Assembly (NCBI RefSeq): GCF_009873495.1 | Contig: NZ_CP046703.1 | Location: forward strand, 7,276,102 to 7,340,101 | Direction of reading: 5' to 3' | DNA: 64,000 nucleotides | Source: Nostoc sp. ATCC 53789 | Lineage (GTDB): Bacteria > Cyanobacteriota > Cyanobacteriia > Cyanobacteriales > Nostocaceae | Shown here: positions 19,201 to 27,747 of the stretch, in pieces | Layout of the letters: every line of letters begins with the position of its first letter | How positions within the stretch are numbered: the stretch's first letter is position 1 | Made by a program: the position numbers and the translations under genes | The notes under the pieces: model-generated | What the model was told of the DNA's origin: nothing | The model's database searches: none | Seen by the model: the letters and a program-made list of their open reading frames with translations, nothing else

Positions 19201-21016
19201 ATTGAACACCGCTAAAACCCTGAATTGGCTGTCCAGGGAAAGGCCCGGTTCTGCCATTGGCTGAAATTTCTGCACCAGAAGCCGGCCCATCACTATAGGT
19301 ATCAGCAGGTAAAGAAGCAAAACCTACTAACTCAACTTTTGGCTTTATTGAAGCAAACATCGTTTGGTAGATGTGGGTTTGATCATTTAAACCCGCAATT
19401 CCCGGAATATCAGAACCGTAGGCGTTATAACCTTTACCCACCAAGCTATTTAGAACTTCAGAACCAGCACCTTGGTAGTAAACAGGTACGGGACGGTTGG
19501 TGTGAGTTCCCCAACCATATTTGACAGTAGGATCTGACCCCCAGTAATGTCCAACTTCTGCTGGGGTATCTAAATTAGTTAATGCTTCAGCACCTTGATT
19601 TTTTACTAAAGTCGGAAAATTACCGTCGAGAGTCAGGTAGTGATCGTGGTCAGCAGTAACGATTAGTAGGTTTTCATCCCAACCACCATTGTTGTTAATC
19701 CAGTCAATTGTTGATCCAACTGCCTTATCGAAGTCCAAAGTGGTGCCGATCAAGTTGTCTATGTTGTTATCATGGGCAGACCAATCGATATCGCCACCTT
19801 CAACCATTAACCAGAAACCATCGGGGTCTTTACCTAATACGTCCAATGCAGCATTTGTCAAGTCATTGAGGGTTGGATTTTCGTTAACCTCTTTGGCAAT
19901 GAAAGATGCATCCGTCTCTCCAGGTAGCAGTGGACGTGTAGTGTCCACTTTGGTGTTATCTCCTTGGTTAGCGAAAACGCTGAACATATCTAAACCAGTG
20001 GTGCTGTAGTCGCCGTTGGCAGAACTGACAGGCAAGTTACCATTTTGACCACGCGCACCATATAGACCGAAGAGGCGATCGCCTTTTTCTGGATCGATTG
20101 TCGCCGCAGTTTCAGCTAGTTTCTGGGCGGCATTCTCACCCCGCTCCAAAAAAGTGTAATCGTAGAGGTTGTTTGTGGGTTTAGTACTAAGTTCTGTGTA
20201 GGTAGATTGGCTAATGTATTCATTGCTTGTATTCGGCTCAACCTCCGATGGTAGTAAGTCTCCAGGAGCAGAAAGCGGGTGTCCGCCACCAAGTAATACC
20301 GTCGGTTGATAGACACGGAGTTCTTGTTGCAGAATGTTGTCTAATGCCGGATAGTCACCATCATACTTATTGCGACGGTTAACGTTGGCAGCAGCAGCAC
20401 CAGGTGTTGCATGGTCAATAGGAACTGAAGTCACCAAACCAGTAGATTTACCAACTTGGTTCGCCGTTTTGAGAATTGTTTCTAGAGGATTCTCAAAAAT
20501 ATCAACGCCAATAGCGCTGTTGTAGCTCTTGACCCCAGTGTACAGAGTTGTAGCGGTGTTTGCCGAGTCAGGATAGCTGTACTTAATATATTCAGGGTCA
20601 TTACCCGGAGTCCAAGGGTTAGCGCCACCTCTGATAGGGTCATAACCTACTAGGTTCCCAACAGCACCATCACTGACTTTTGCACCACCGGCTGGGGTAT
20701 TACCTGGGTTAAAAGTTGGATCAAAGGTGAAACCAGGACGAAGCTGGCTCTCTCCGGTAATGGGATTGGTATCGTCAAGAGCTGAATTACTAGTGCTAAA
20801 AACTCCATTACTACCAGCGATCGTTGTCCCGTAGGTAGTTGCTAAACCGTAGCCTTGGAGTGTTTGAAAGTTGAGTCCTTGACCCTTGCCTTGGGTATAA
20901 AAATCACTTAGATTAGCACCTGTCTTACCATTTTGAATCTCTTTGTAGATGGACGCAGCACGAGCCATTTCCCAGCCCATACCATCCCCAATCATTATGA
21001 TGACGTTCTTAGCCAT
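16238..21016 (-). CDS. Alkaline phosphatase / phytase-like / GDPD fusion exoprotein with RTX tail
   Basis: A giant secreted phosphorus-scavenging enzyme. I start it at ATG 21016 (MAKNVIIMIGDGMGW) because GGGAG lies just upstream and the alkaline phosphatase core begins at once; 19 further codons are open upstream. Residues 2-560 are a PhoA-superfamily phosphatase: metal Asp in IGDGMG, nucleophile Ser in PDSANTATTLYTG near 150, and VTADHDHY. About 590-720 is the first half of an esterase-like phytase domain (GFSGVQFANSNSLYFLSDNG). About 730-1130 is a glycerophosphodiester phosphodiesterase (IGHRGASGDLPEHT, EPDLVVTKDGVLIARHE). About 1145-1310 returns to phytase-like sequence (GGSKGFEGGAI), so the GDPD is nested. 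The last 250 residues are RTX-like repeats with a type I secretion-style C-terminus. No Sec signal is seen. Confidence 0.92.
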   Translation of the reverse strand: MAKNVIIMIGDGMGWEMARAASIYKEIQNGKTGANLSDFYTQGKGQGLNFQTLQGYGLATTYGTTIAGSNGVFSTSNSALDDTNPITGESQLRPGFTFDPTFNPGNTPAGGAKVSDGAVGNLVGYDPIRGGANPWTPGNDPEYIKYSYPDSANTATTLYTGVKSYNSAIGVDIFENPLETILKTANQVGKSTGLVTSVPIDHATPGAAAANVNRRNKYDGDYPALDNILQQELRVYQPTVLLGGGHPLSAPGDLLPSEVEPNTSNEYISQSTYTELSTKPTNNLYDYTFLERGENAAQKLAETAATIDPEKGDRLFGLYGARGQNGNLPVSSANGDYSTTGLDMFSVFANQGDNTKVDTTRPLLPGETDASFIAKEVNENPTLNDLTNAALDVLGKDPDGFWLMVEGGDIDWSAHDNNIDNLIGTTLDFDKAVGSTIDWINNNGGWDENLLIVTADHDHYLTLDGNFPTLVKNQGAEALTNLDTPAEVGHYWGSDPTVKYGWGTHTNRPVPVYYQGAGSEVLNSLVGKGYNAYGSDIPGIAGLNDQTHIYQTMFASIKPKVELVGFASLPADTYSDGPASGAEISANGRTGPFPGQPIQGFSGVQFANSNSLYFLSDNGYGSKDNSEDFLLRINRVDPNFKGTENGDGTVKVLDYIQLSDPNNKVPFQIVNEGTTGRLLTGADFDVESFVFDKDGTIWVGDEFGPYLLHFDASGKLLEAPIATPDQFKTLDGEAPKVIGHRGASGDLPEHTLEAYRRAIEDGADFIEPDLVVTKDGVLIARHEPALAILNADGTVNLSNTTTDVYDITKYPQFADRKKTVSLDGTEITGWFAEDFTLEEIKTLGAIQRLPFRDQSFNGQFEIPTLAEIIDLVKEVEAETGKKIGIYPETKHPTYFAEEATYVGTTEKINRNISEILIDTLKAENFTDPSRIFIQSFEVGNLKDLHDRIMPNAGVDIPLVQLLDAAGIELDGTLIESRPYDLRVSDDLRTYGDLRTPEGLAEIATYADGIGPWKRMIVSVKGTDANNDGLADDVNNDGTVNDADRTLVSPTTLVQDAHNAGLQVHPYTFRDEDLYLAADYKGNPELEFQQFFQLGVDALFTDFPETGDKVRDFLSDPQNNLVRSPQNPDVLSGDAFANLGGSKGFEGGAINASKTKLYMLLEGTVQGDTPGALRINEFDLASHKYTDKKLYYRLDNAANAIGDLAVINDNEYLVIERDGGQGASAKFKRIYKIDLSKADSNGYVAKEEVADLLNIQDPNDLNGDGKTTFDFPFVTIENVLVVDKNTILVANDNNYPFSTGRPGNDPENPVIDNNEILLLKLEKPLNLAPGLGQPQAEEINFGSTTSDDIIVQPNQTLFTGDGADFVEGTKGNTIQTGNGEDTVLAGSDSSVSTGDGNDQVLIGVNGPANNTNADGGAGDDEITVVEANGSNNLFGAAGADTLTVVEGSRQSSFGGSGNDTLTSNGSNNRLYGGSGDDKLFSSINDSLSGGDGDDVLFAGQQGGNRLTGGTGADQFWIANASLPISKNIVTDFTVGIDKIGLGGIGVTQFSALTLLQQGSDTLVKAGNTELASLVGITSTSLTANDFVFSASVI

Positions 21017-21249
21017 GAAAGAGAATCTCCCTGTGTTTAATTGTTGAGATGGTCTTCGCTCCAGTGGAATCAAAAAAGTAATATGGTGAGGAAAAACTAA
21101 TAGTTTTAGGCTGTAAATATGTAATTGACTTGTCAGCTTGTTGAGTCTGAACTATTAAATATCAACCACCACTACAATTGACATATCACCAGAGCATTTA
21201 AGTATCAAAATTAACAATGCAATTGCATATTAATTAACATACATAGTAA

Positions 21250-21279
21250 AAGTTGTGAAAAAATTGTGGGCTGGTTAAG
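21250..21279 (-). promoter_or_regulatory. Candidate Pho box upstream of phosphatase/GDPD gene
   Basis: On the minus strand CTTAACCA-GCC-CACAATTT-TTT-CACAACTT gives three 8-mers at an 11-nt period; the first is a near-perfect Pho half-site and the others are looser. It is about 235 nt upstream of the chosen start at 21016. Confidence 0.4.
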
Positions 21280-21453
21280 AAATCTTATATTGCAATCTTG
21301 TACCTAATATGCAACTAACAACTTCCTGCATATTTTTAATGATGTGAAAAATTATTTTTTATACACTGACATGATTCATCGTTTGTCACTTTCGTCAGAT
21401 AATAATTTCTTTATAACCCTTATCTTTAGATGCTTTTGCAATAATAATTGAGT

Positions 21454-21489
21454 ACAGCTTCATTCACTTTAGTTGTGTAATGAAGCTGT
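21454..21489 (-). terminator. Conserved 3' hairpin of the endonuclease/phytase gene
   Basis: ACAGCTTCATT (21454-21464) pairs with AATGAAGCTGT (21479-21489), 24 nt after the stop codon. It is the longest stem of the three ACAGCTT hairpins that follow the RTX paralogues. Confidence 0.5.
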
Positions 21490-21512
21490 AACAATCACGC
21501 TAGGTGAACAAT

Positions 21513-24500
21513 TTAAGCCACAATACTGGCAGAGAAAACGAAGTCATTTGCTGTGAGAATATTTGATATAATTCCCAACAATGAAGCCAACTCTGTATTT
21601 CCGGTTTTCACTAAGGTGTCACTACCCTGTTGTAATAGTGTCAGGGCACTAAACTGAGTAACACCAATACCGCCAAGCCCAATTTTATCAATGCCAACTG
21701 TAAAATCAGTCACAATGTTCTTGCTAGTTGGCAAACTGGCGTTAGCAATCCAAAATTGGTCAGCACCAGTACCACCACTGAGGCGATTACCACCACCTTG
21801 ACCAGCAAATAGTACATCATCGCGATCGCCACCAAATAGCGAATCATTGACATTAGAGAAGAGTTTGTCATCTCCAGAACCACCGTAGAGACGGTTATTG
21901 CTACCGTTACTCGTGAGGGTGTCGTTACCTGAGCCACCAAATAATAATTGGCGAGAACCTTCAATTACTGTGAGAGCATCATCACCTGCTGCCCCTAACA
22001 AATTATTACTACCACTGGCTTCTATTACGGTAATAACATCATCACCATTGCCACCATCAGCACTGGTATTTTGAACTGGGCCGTTTTGACCAATAAATAT
22101 CTGATCATCACCGTCATTCCCGGAAACTGAAGAGTCACTGCCTGCAAACACAGTGTCATCACCATTTCCAGCTTCGATTGTGTTATCTTGAGTACCTTCT
22201 ACAAAGTCTGCTCCATCACCTGCACTAAAGAATTGTCCTGGCTCAAGATTGACAGTATCGCTGTTGCTAGAACCAAAACCATTGGGGAAAGTAGGTTCTA
22301 TAACTGTCAGATTATTGGGTAATTCGAGAATGCCGAGTTTTTCAGCAGGCGTATTACCTGTAATATTGAAGTCGTTGTCGTTAATCAAGGCTAGGGTGTT
22401 AGGTGATACTAATGCTAGACCTTCTAATTTTTCCACCCCGGTGTAACCCAACTGAGCAGCATTAGCGATTAGGCTCTTGGTGACAGGGGTAATATTGGCA
22501 GTAGCTAACTCCGTAGAGGTAAGTTGCTCAATAGTTTTACCAACTGGCAAAGTAAAGTTAGCAGGGTTATTAATGTTGGTCGCCCCAGCCAAATCAATTT
22601 GGTAAATTAGTTTATTACCAGCAGACGTACCATTATCATCTCGCTCAACTACTGCAAATTTGCCGTTACCCAAGGAAACTGCATCGCCAAGCTTATCGGT
22701 TGCTGGTAGACCTTCTAGGCGATATAAATATTCTCCTGTTACCTGCTTGGTGACAATATCAAACTCTAGAATTCGCAGATTGAGAGAAGCTTTGGAGGTC
22801 GCATCATTGGCAACATCAGGATTATCAATTGGACTCTGAATAAAGGCATATAATTTATTACCTTCCAACGCTACAGCTTCAAATCCTCGGTTATTGCGGC
22901 GTTGGGCATAAACTGCTGGCAATACCTCAGTCCCAAAAGTTCCAGATGGTTGATCTGGGTTGGGTGCAGTGGCAGTTCCTTGAGGGATAAAGCGGTCAAT
23001 CAGTTTACCATTAACATCAAAGTGGTAAATCGCGGGACGGTACTCATCCACCAACCAGTAGTCACCATTTTCCGCAATTACAATTCCCTCTAAGTCAGCA
23101 CCCAAAGGATCGTTAGCTAGAACATTGTTGTCTAAGTCAACGGCAATTTCATCTGTGTAGGCTAAACCGTTTCCTACAGCTTGCAAGTTAGGCAATCCCG
23201 TTAATGGGGTCGTCCCATCTTGGCGAAATAGCTTTGTTCTGTTGGTAATGCTGATTTCACCTGTGGTGCGGTTAAGTTCAAAGCTAACTATTTCTGGTTG
23301 GAAGTCGGGTAATAAAAATGGTCTGTTAACACCATCAGGTTCTCCATTGGGGCCACGGTCTGTGTTGGTGACAAATTTTAGGTTGCCATTTGCTGCAAAC
23401 CCTTGGAAATATAACCCAGAGAAACCACCCAAGAAAATATCTTGATTTTCAGAGGTTGTGCCTAACTTGGGTAGGTTTTCAAATTCATAGATAGTCAGCT
23501 TGGGTTGAGCAACAGGATTCCGAGGATCGTAACTAGTGGTGTCAATATTTAGAGAATTGGGGAAGGCATTGGCTATATTTTCCCAAGGTACCAGCTTGAA
23601 GTTAGAACTGATATTTTCCTCTTCACCTTCATCACTAACTATTGTTGCAGGTTCATTAGAACCATCTTGAGTGACAAATAAACCAAATGGAAAGTTAGGC
23701 CCCAGTGGCAGGTTAATGACATCTGCGCCATCTGACTCTTGTACGCTGTCAATTGGCCCATTGTTACCAACGGCAAAATTACCTACGTATTCGTTGTTAC
23801 CTTCACGAGTGTAGGCAACAAAGGTGTTGTCGCCTTGGCTGGATGCTAGCAAGTAGCCTGTACCATTTTTGCCGTAATAAATAGTCAGTCCTTCTACGTC
23901 ATCGGTAAGGTAATCACCACCCAAATCTCTGACTTGATCAATTAGCTTGCCAGTTGTGCCACCGTTTGGTTCTGCTTGAAACTTCCAGATACCGACATTT
24001 TCTTGACCGATATAGAGGAAGCCGGTTTCTTGGTCTACCACCATACCCTCTGTTTGAGGATCGCGTCCCTGAATTGTCGGTACAGTGAATTCCCGCACCC
24101 GTTCAGCCCCAATTTGGCCATTACCTTTGTCAATCAATTTGAACTGAGCTATATCTCCAGTTTCTCGGCGACTGGTAAAGACGTAGTAATCATTGGTGAT
24201 GGGGCTACGGTATAAAGTCAGTCCGTAAGAACTGCGAGTTGATGCGGAATAAGGAGGTTCAAAAGGTGCTGCTTGGAAGATAGTACCAATATTGCTATCG
24301 GTGATATTTTCCAGGTATTGTCCGGGAGTGGAAGGATTGGGGTTAATTTTGAAGATTGCTAGTTTGTCGTTGTTGCGATCGCTAGCTACAGCAATATCAA
24401 CCGATTGATTGCCTAATTTAAAACCGTATTGCAGATCAATGTTGTTGTAGCGAATGCCACCGGGATTAACTGTCTCTAACAAATTACCAGACAAATCATA

Positions 24501-26939
24501 AACCCGCAGTCCACCATTTTTGACTGAGGTTAGTACTAGGCTATCGGCAGAGTTTGTGGCATTAACATAAATGGCAGGATCATCAGCATCAGCACGTTGG
24601 TCTACTGGAAGTGTTTCATCGTCCAACAAATCGGGACGGGTTTCTAATCTGGGTGCAGCAGTTGGAACTAAGTCTGCATTCAAAGTGAGGATTTGGGTAA
24701 ATTGGCTCTGGTTGAAGTTGTTATCACTTACCAGTACAATCGACTGGCTACCATCTGCTAGTTTGGGGCCGAAGGTGATGCCTTCGATGTTATCTGTACC
24801 GTTAGGCAAATCCAGATCATTTAAATTTAATAGCAGGCGTTTTTGAGCAGGTTGGATAGTAGCTATTTGTTCAGTACTCAAATTATTGAGAGAATCGTAG
24901 AAGCTAATATCTGTTGATCCTTGCAAAGAAACTTCGTAAATTTTGATGGTGTTGCCTACACCTTGTGCAAAGGAACGCTCTAAGGCCAGCAAGGTTCCTC
25001 GGTTGTCGATCGCAAGTAAATCCACTAAACCATTGTCAGCAAAGCCTGTGCTAGGGTTAGGCACATCCGCGATCGCATCCGTAATATAAAGATATTCTTT
25101 TTCTGGTTGTCCACTAACCAGATTGTATTGCAGAATTCGGGATGGACTGCCACTGGTAAGCGAAGCCCTTAATCCATCTTGGAATAGTGCATTTTCGGTG
25201 GCGCTGAATAAGGTTTTCTGGTCAGGTGTAATCGTAAGGCTTTCAAAGGCTAAGTTATTGTAAACACCTGATGTCTGCGTGTCACCTGCATCTACAATAC
25301 CATTGCTGTTGGTATCTTGAACTACTGGTAGGAATTTAGTGGGGACAAGTAGCGATCGCACTTCTTGCCCAGTAGTTAAGGAAAATTCTTTAATAAAGGG
25401 ATTAGTAACACGACCAACAGTAGGATTTACTTCGCCTTCCGAAGAGATGAAAACAGTCCCATTGTTAGTTAAAGCAATACCTTCTGGGTCGAGGCTGTTG
25501 ATTGCAAAGAAATTACTATTGCTATCTTTCAGTGGTGTGACGTTAGTAAAAGTCACCCCGGAATCGGCAGTAGTGAAGGTATAAAAACGGGCAGAGGCAA
25601 CTTGAGAGCGATCGTCTGAGATGGCATAGTAGCGGTTGTTAATAGTATCGTAGGTGACACCAGATAATCCGCCTACTGGAATTGGTATGCCGTTGACAGT
25701 TCCCGCCACACTATCAGGAATAAAGCCAGTAACGAAGGTAGTTTGCCTTTCAAATCCCACACTGGGAATAGTTTTACCTGCTTGAGTCGCCCCAGTTTGC
25801 ACATCTGCGAACACCAAGCGATGGTCAGAACTAGGGAATGGAAAAGTACCAACTGGGGAGAATGTTGGGTCAGTATTTAGAGGCCAAAATACTCTTGAAT
25901 TGGTAATTGTCAGATCAGAGGAGGGTAGCACGTAATCAGTACGCAGGTTTCCGGGAGCCGTATCAGCAAAGTCTGCGGTGTCAAAGCTAGGATTACCTTT
26001 TTGGTTAGCGTTTGCACCACCTTGCAAGTCTGCTTGTTGGGAACCACCAAGACTGGTAGGAATGACATTAGTATTAATCCCAGGATTTTGTAACAGTTGG
26101 CGAATAGCATTGTCATAACTATCACCATCTAACGGATCTGCATTTTGATCACCCACAATCACAAAGCTTGAACCAGAAGCAATCCCGCCCGTTTTTCCAT
26201 CATCATCGTAGATATAATTACTTTTTCCAGGAGTAATATAGTCTGTCCAAAAGCGGATCTCGTCGTGGTTGCGCTTACCGTTGCGGTCTTCCACGCCATC
26301 AAAGGTTGGGGGTGTGGGATGGCTAGCGAGGACATGAATTGTCTCTCCGTTTACTTCGATGGGTACATCCCAGTGACTTTTAGAAGAAAGGCGTAGAACT
26401 GCTAGTTCCTCCTGAGAATACCAATCATTTGCCTGTGGTGTTGTGGGATCGTCGGGAAGCAAAGCATTGGGCATATCCTTCCAGAGGAAGTTTTGGAAGG
26501 TGCGGATATTGGCGGTGTCGATGGGATATTTGGACAGCAGCAACATCCCGTATTGGCCAGGGAAATCACCAAATCCGAAGGCATCATCGCCGTATCCTGC
26601 TGTACCTGGGGTTGTAACTACTGCACCATTGTTGTTCAAGTCAAAGCCAGAGGCAATACCTGTGTTGGAGGAAGCAATATAGAAGTAGGGATAGTCAACG
26701 GGAGTCGAACCGTTTTGACTTATGGCTAAATAATTTTGCTGGAATAGTTTAACTGCCTCTTGGGAGTAGTCAAACTCATTAATTAGCAGCACATCTGGGT
26801 TGTTACGCTGGATAATTTCTGCAACAGCTTTTGCCTGAGCATTATTGGGGGTTGACAAATCGGTCGCTAATTGACCTTGAGTGCTACGGTTTAGAGAAGC
26901 ATTGAATTGGGAAAAGCGGATTGTATTATTGAGTACCAT
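21513..26939 (-). CDS. Endonuclease/phosphatase-phytase multidomain exoprotein with RTX tail
   Basis: An 1808-residue secreted protein with four catalytic-type regions. Residues 7-385 are an endonuclease/exonuclease/phosphatase fold (IRFSQFNAS, LLINEFD, VGDQNADPLDGDS, SSDHRLVF). About 395-765 is an esterase-like phytase domain (GGLSGVTYDTINNRYYAISDDR, key GLSGV and SDDR). About 770-1105 is a beta-propeller 3-phytase (ADDPAIYVN, LTSVKNGGLRVYDL, NIDLQYGF). About 1140-1530 is a second esterase-like phytase domain (GGFSGLYFQGF, NRGFEAVALEG). The final 250 residues are RTX-like repeats nearly identical to those of the two neighbours, ending FVFSASIVA. Together the domains suit release of phosphate from extracellular DNA and phytate or other phosphoesters. 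It starts at ATG 26939 with no Sec signal, consistent with C-terminal type I export. Confidence 0.92.
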   Translation of the reverse strand: MVLNNTIRFSQFNASLNRSTQGQLATDLSTPNNAQAKAVAEIIQRNNPDVLLINEFDYSQEAVKLFQQNYLAISQNGSTPVDYPYFYIASSNTGIASGFDLNNNGAVVTTPGTAGYGDDAFGFGDFPGQYGMLLLSKYPIDTANIRTFQNFLWKDMPNALLPDDPTTPQANDWYSQEELAVLRLSSKSHWDVPIEVNGETIHVLASHPTPPTFDGVEDRNGKRNHDEIRFWTDYITPGKSNYIYDDDGKTGGIASGSSFVIVGDQNADPLDGDSYDNAIRQLLQNPGINTNVIPTSLGGSQQADLQGGANANQKGNPSFDTADFADTAPGNLRTDYVLPSSDLTITNSRVFWPLNTDPTFSPVGTFPFPSSDHRLVFADVQTGATQAGKTIPSVGFERQTTFVTGFIPDSVAGTVNGIPIPVGGLSGVTYDTINNRYYAISDDRSQVASARFYTFTTADSGVTFTNVTPLKDSNSNFFAINSLDPEGIALTNNGTVFISSEGEVNPTVGRVTNPFIKEFSLTTGQEVRSLLVPTKFLPVVQDTNSNGIVDAGDTQTSGVYNNLAFESLTITPDQKTLFSATENALFQDGLRASLTSGSPSRILQYNLVSGQPEKEYLYITDAIADVPNPSTGFADNGLVDLLAIDNRGTLLALERSFAQGVGNTIKIYEVSLQGSTDISFYDSLNNLSTEQIATIQPAQKRLLLNLNDLDLPNGTDNIEGITFGPKLADGSQSIVLVSDNNFNQSQFTQILTLNADLVPTAAPRLETRPDLLDDETLPVDQRADADDPAIYVNATNSADSLVLTSVKNGGLRVYDLSGNLLETVNPGGIRYNNIDLQYGFKLGNQSVDIAVASDRNNDKLAIFKINPNPSTPGQYLENITDSNIGTIFQAAPFEPPYSASTRSSYGLTLYRSPITNDYYVFTSRRETGDIAQFKLIDKGNGQIGAERVREFTVPTIQGRDPQTEGMVVDQETGFLYIGQENVGIWKFQAEPNGGTTGKLIDQVRDLGGDYLTDDVEGLTIYYGKNGTGYLLASSQGDNTFVAYTREGNNEYVGNFAVGNNGPIDSVQESDGADVINLPLGPNFPFGLFVTQDGSNEPATIVSDEGEEENISSNFKLVPWENIANAFPNSLNIDTTSYDPRNPVAQPKLTIYEFENLPKLGTTSENQDIFLGGFSGLYFQGFAANGNLKFVTNTDRGPNGEPDGVNRPFLLPDFQPEIVSFELNRTTGEISITNRTKLFRQDGTTPLTGLPNLQAVGNGLAYTDEIAVDLDNNVLANDPLGADLEGIVIAENGDYWLVDEYRPAIYHFDVNGKLIDRFIPQGTATAPNPDQPSGTFGTEVLPAVYAQRRNNRGFEAVALEGNKLYAFIQSPIDNPDVANDATSKASLNLRILEFDIVTKQVTGEYLYRLEGLPATDKLGDAVSLGNGKFAVVERDDNGTSAGNKLIYQIDLAGATNINNPANFTLPVGKTIEQLTSTELATANITPVTKSLIANAAQLGYTGVEKLEGLALVSPNTLALINDNDFNITGNTPAEKLGILELPNNLTVIEPTFPNGFGSSNSDTVNLEPGQFFSAGDGADFVEGTQDNTIEAGNGDDTVFAGSDSSVSGNDGDDQIFIGQNGPVQNTSADGGNGDDVITVIEASGSNNLLGAAGDDALTVIEGSRQLLFGGSGNDTLTSNGSNNRLYGGSGDDKLFSNVNDSLFGGDRDDVLFAGQGGGNRLSGGTGADQFWIANASLPTSKNIVTDFTVGIDKIGLGGIGVTQFSALTLLQQGSDTLVKTGNTELASLLGIISNILTANDFVFSASIVA

Positions 26940-27241
26940 AATTTAGTGCTGGGTAGATTCAAGTTTTGCGAAGATTAGTGTTGATCTGCGGTAACCACAG
27001 AACCAAGTTGCTCAATCGCATCGCTGCAAAAATATGGAAATTCTTGAGTGTAGATGTCATTTATATTGCCAGTAAAATACCGTTAACTGCGAAGTGCGTC
27101 TTTGCAGTTTAGAGAGTTCGCAATTTCAATATGGACAATATAAGATGTGCCTTCCAAATCACTGTATTAGAGATTGTTAGAAGACAAATACATAATTTTT
27201 TGCATGAGTTTTCAATTGGGCGATCTCAAAGTATACTGTTC

Positions 27242-27271
27242 AGATTAAGAAACAGATAGCAAAAGGTTAAG
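27242..27271 (-). promoter_or_regulatory. Strong candidate Pho box, three 11-nt repeats
   Basis: On the minus strand the sequence is CTTAACCT-TTT-GCTATCTG-TTT-CTTAATCT. The first and third 8-mers match the cyanobacterial Pho consensus YTTAAYYW and all three keep the 8+3 spacing. It lies about 300 nt upstream of the endonuclease/phytase start at 26939, so a long leader is implied. A related CTTAACTT-AAC-CTTATTGG lies at about 27332-27350. Confidence 0.65.
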
Positions 27272-27357
27272 ATAAAATAATTGTAGGGTTAGAGATGTTT
27301 TTTCCACAGCAATTATTCTCAGTCATATATCCCAATAAGGTTAAGTTAAGAAAAATA

Positions 27358-27432
27358 GTAGGTTGGATTGAGCGACAGCAAAATCCAAAAAAGGATTGAT
27401 AATGTTGGGTTTCGTTCCTCAAACCAACCTAC
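27358..27432. repeat. Palindromic GTAGGTTGG intergenic repeat
   Basis: GTAGGTTGG at 27358-27366 is inverted as CCAACCTAC at 27424-27432. The inner arms (TTGAG / CTCAAA and ACCCAAC-like) extend the symmetry imperfectly. It resembles the GTAGGTTGGGTTGAG family of dispersed cyanobacterial repeats. Confidence 0.55.
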
Positions 27433-27630
27433 ATCTGATCCTATATATGTCTTTCTTTAATTAAGTTTCAAGTTGTTTGAAAATTGTTTCACTGTGACTT
27501 GAGGTACTTTTAAATTGACCTTAACCACCTTTAAATTCATCGGATAACTTAGAGGATTTAAAAATTTTTATACCAATAATAAGACTTTTCAAACATCCTC
27601 TTAATGATAGATATTTCACCCGATATAAAA

Positions 27631-27655
27631 TAAGGTGGGCTGTTTACCCACCTTA
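27631..27655 (-). terminator. Terminator of the COP23 gene
   Basis: TAAGGTGGG (27631-27639) pairs with CCCACCTTA (27647-27655). On the minus strand the stem is followed by TTTTAT. It is about 90 nt after the COP23 stop codon. Confidence 0.65.
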
Positions 27656-27747
27656 ATCTAAATCTGTATTTTAAGATTACCGCGACAGAAAAAACGATAT
27701 CTTTTAGTTTTGGCGAAATTGTTCTGATATGTTGAGTAATTCAAACA

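Larger units (their letters stand above)
21017..21512. other. Intergenic region upstream of phosphatase/GDPD gene
   Basis: About 495 nt, very AT-rich, with no supported gene. It holds a candidate Pho box (21250-21279) and the 3' hairpin of the upstream RTX gene (21454-21489). Confidence 0.6.
26940..27747. other. Regulatory intergenic region of the phytase gene
   Basis: About 800 nt without a supported gene. It contains the triple Pho box (27242-27271), a further CTTAACTT site (27343-27350), a palindromic repeat (27358-27432) and the COP23 gene terminator (27631-27655). Confidence 0.6.
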
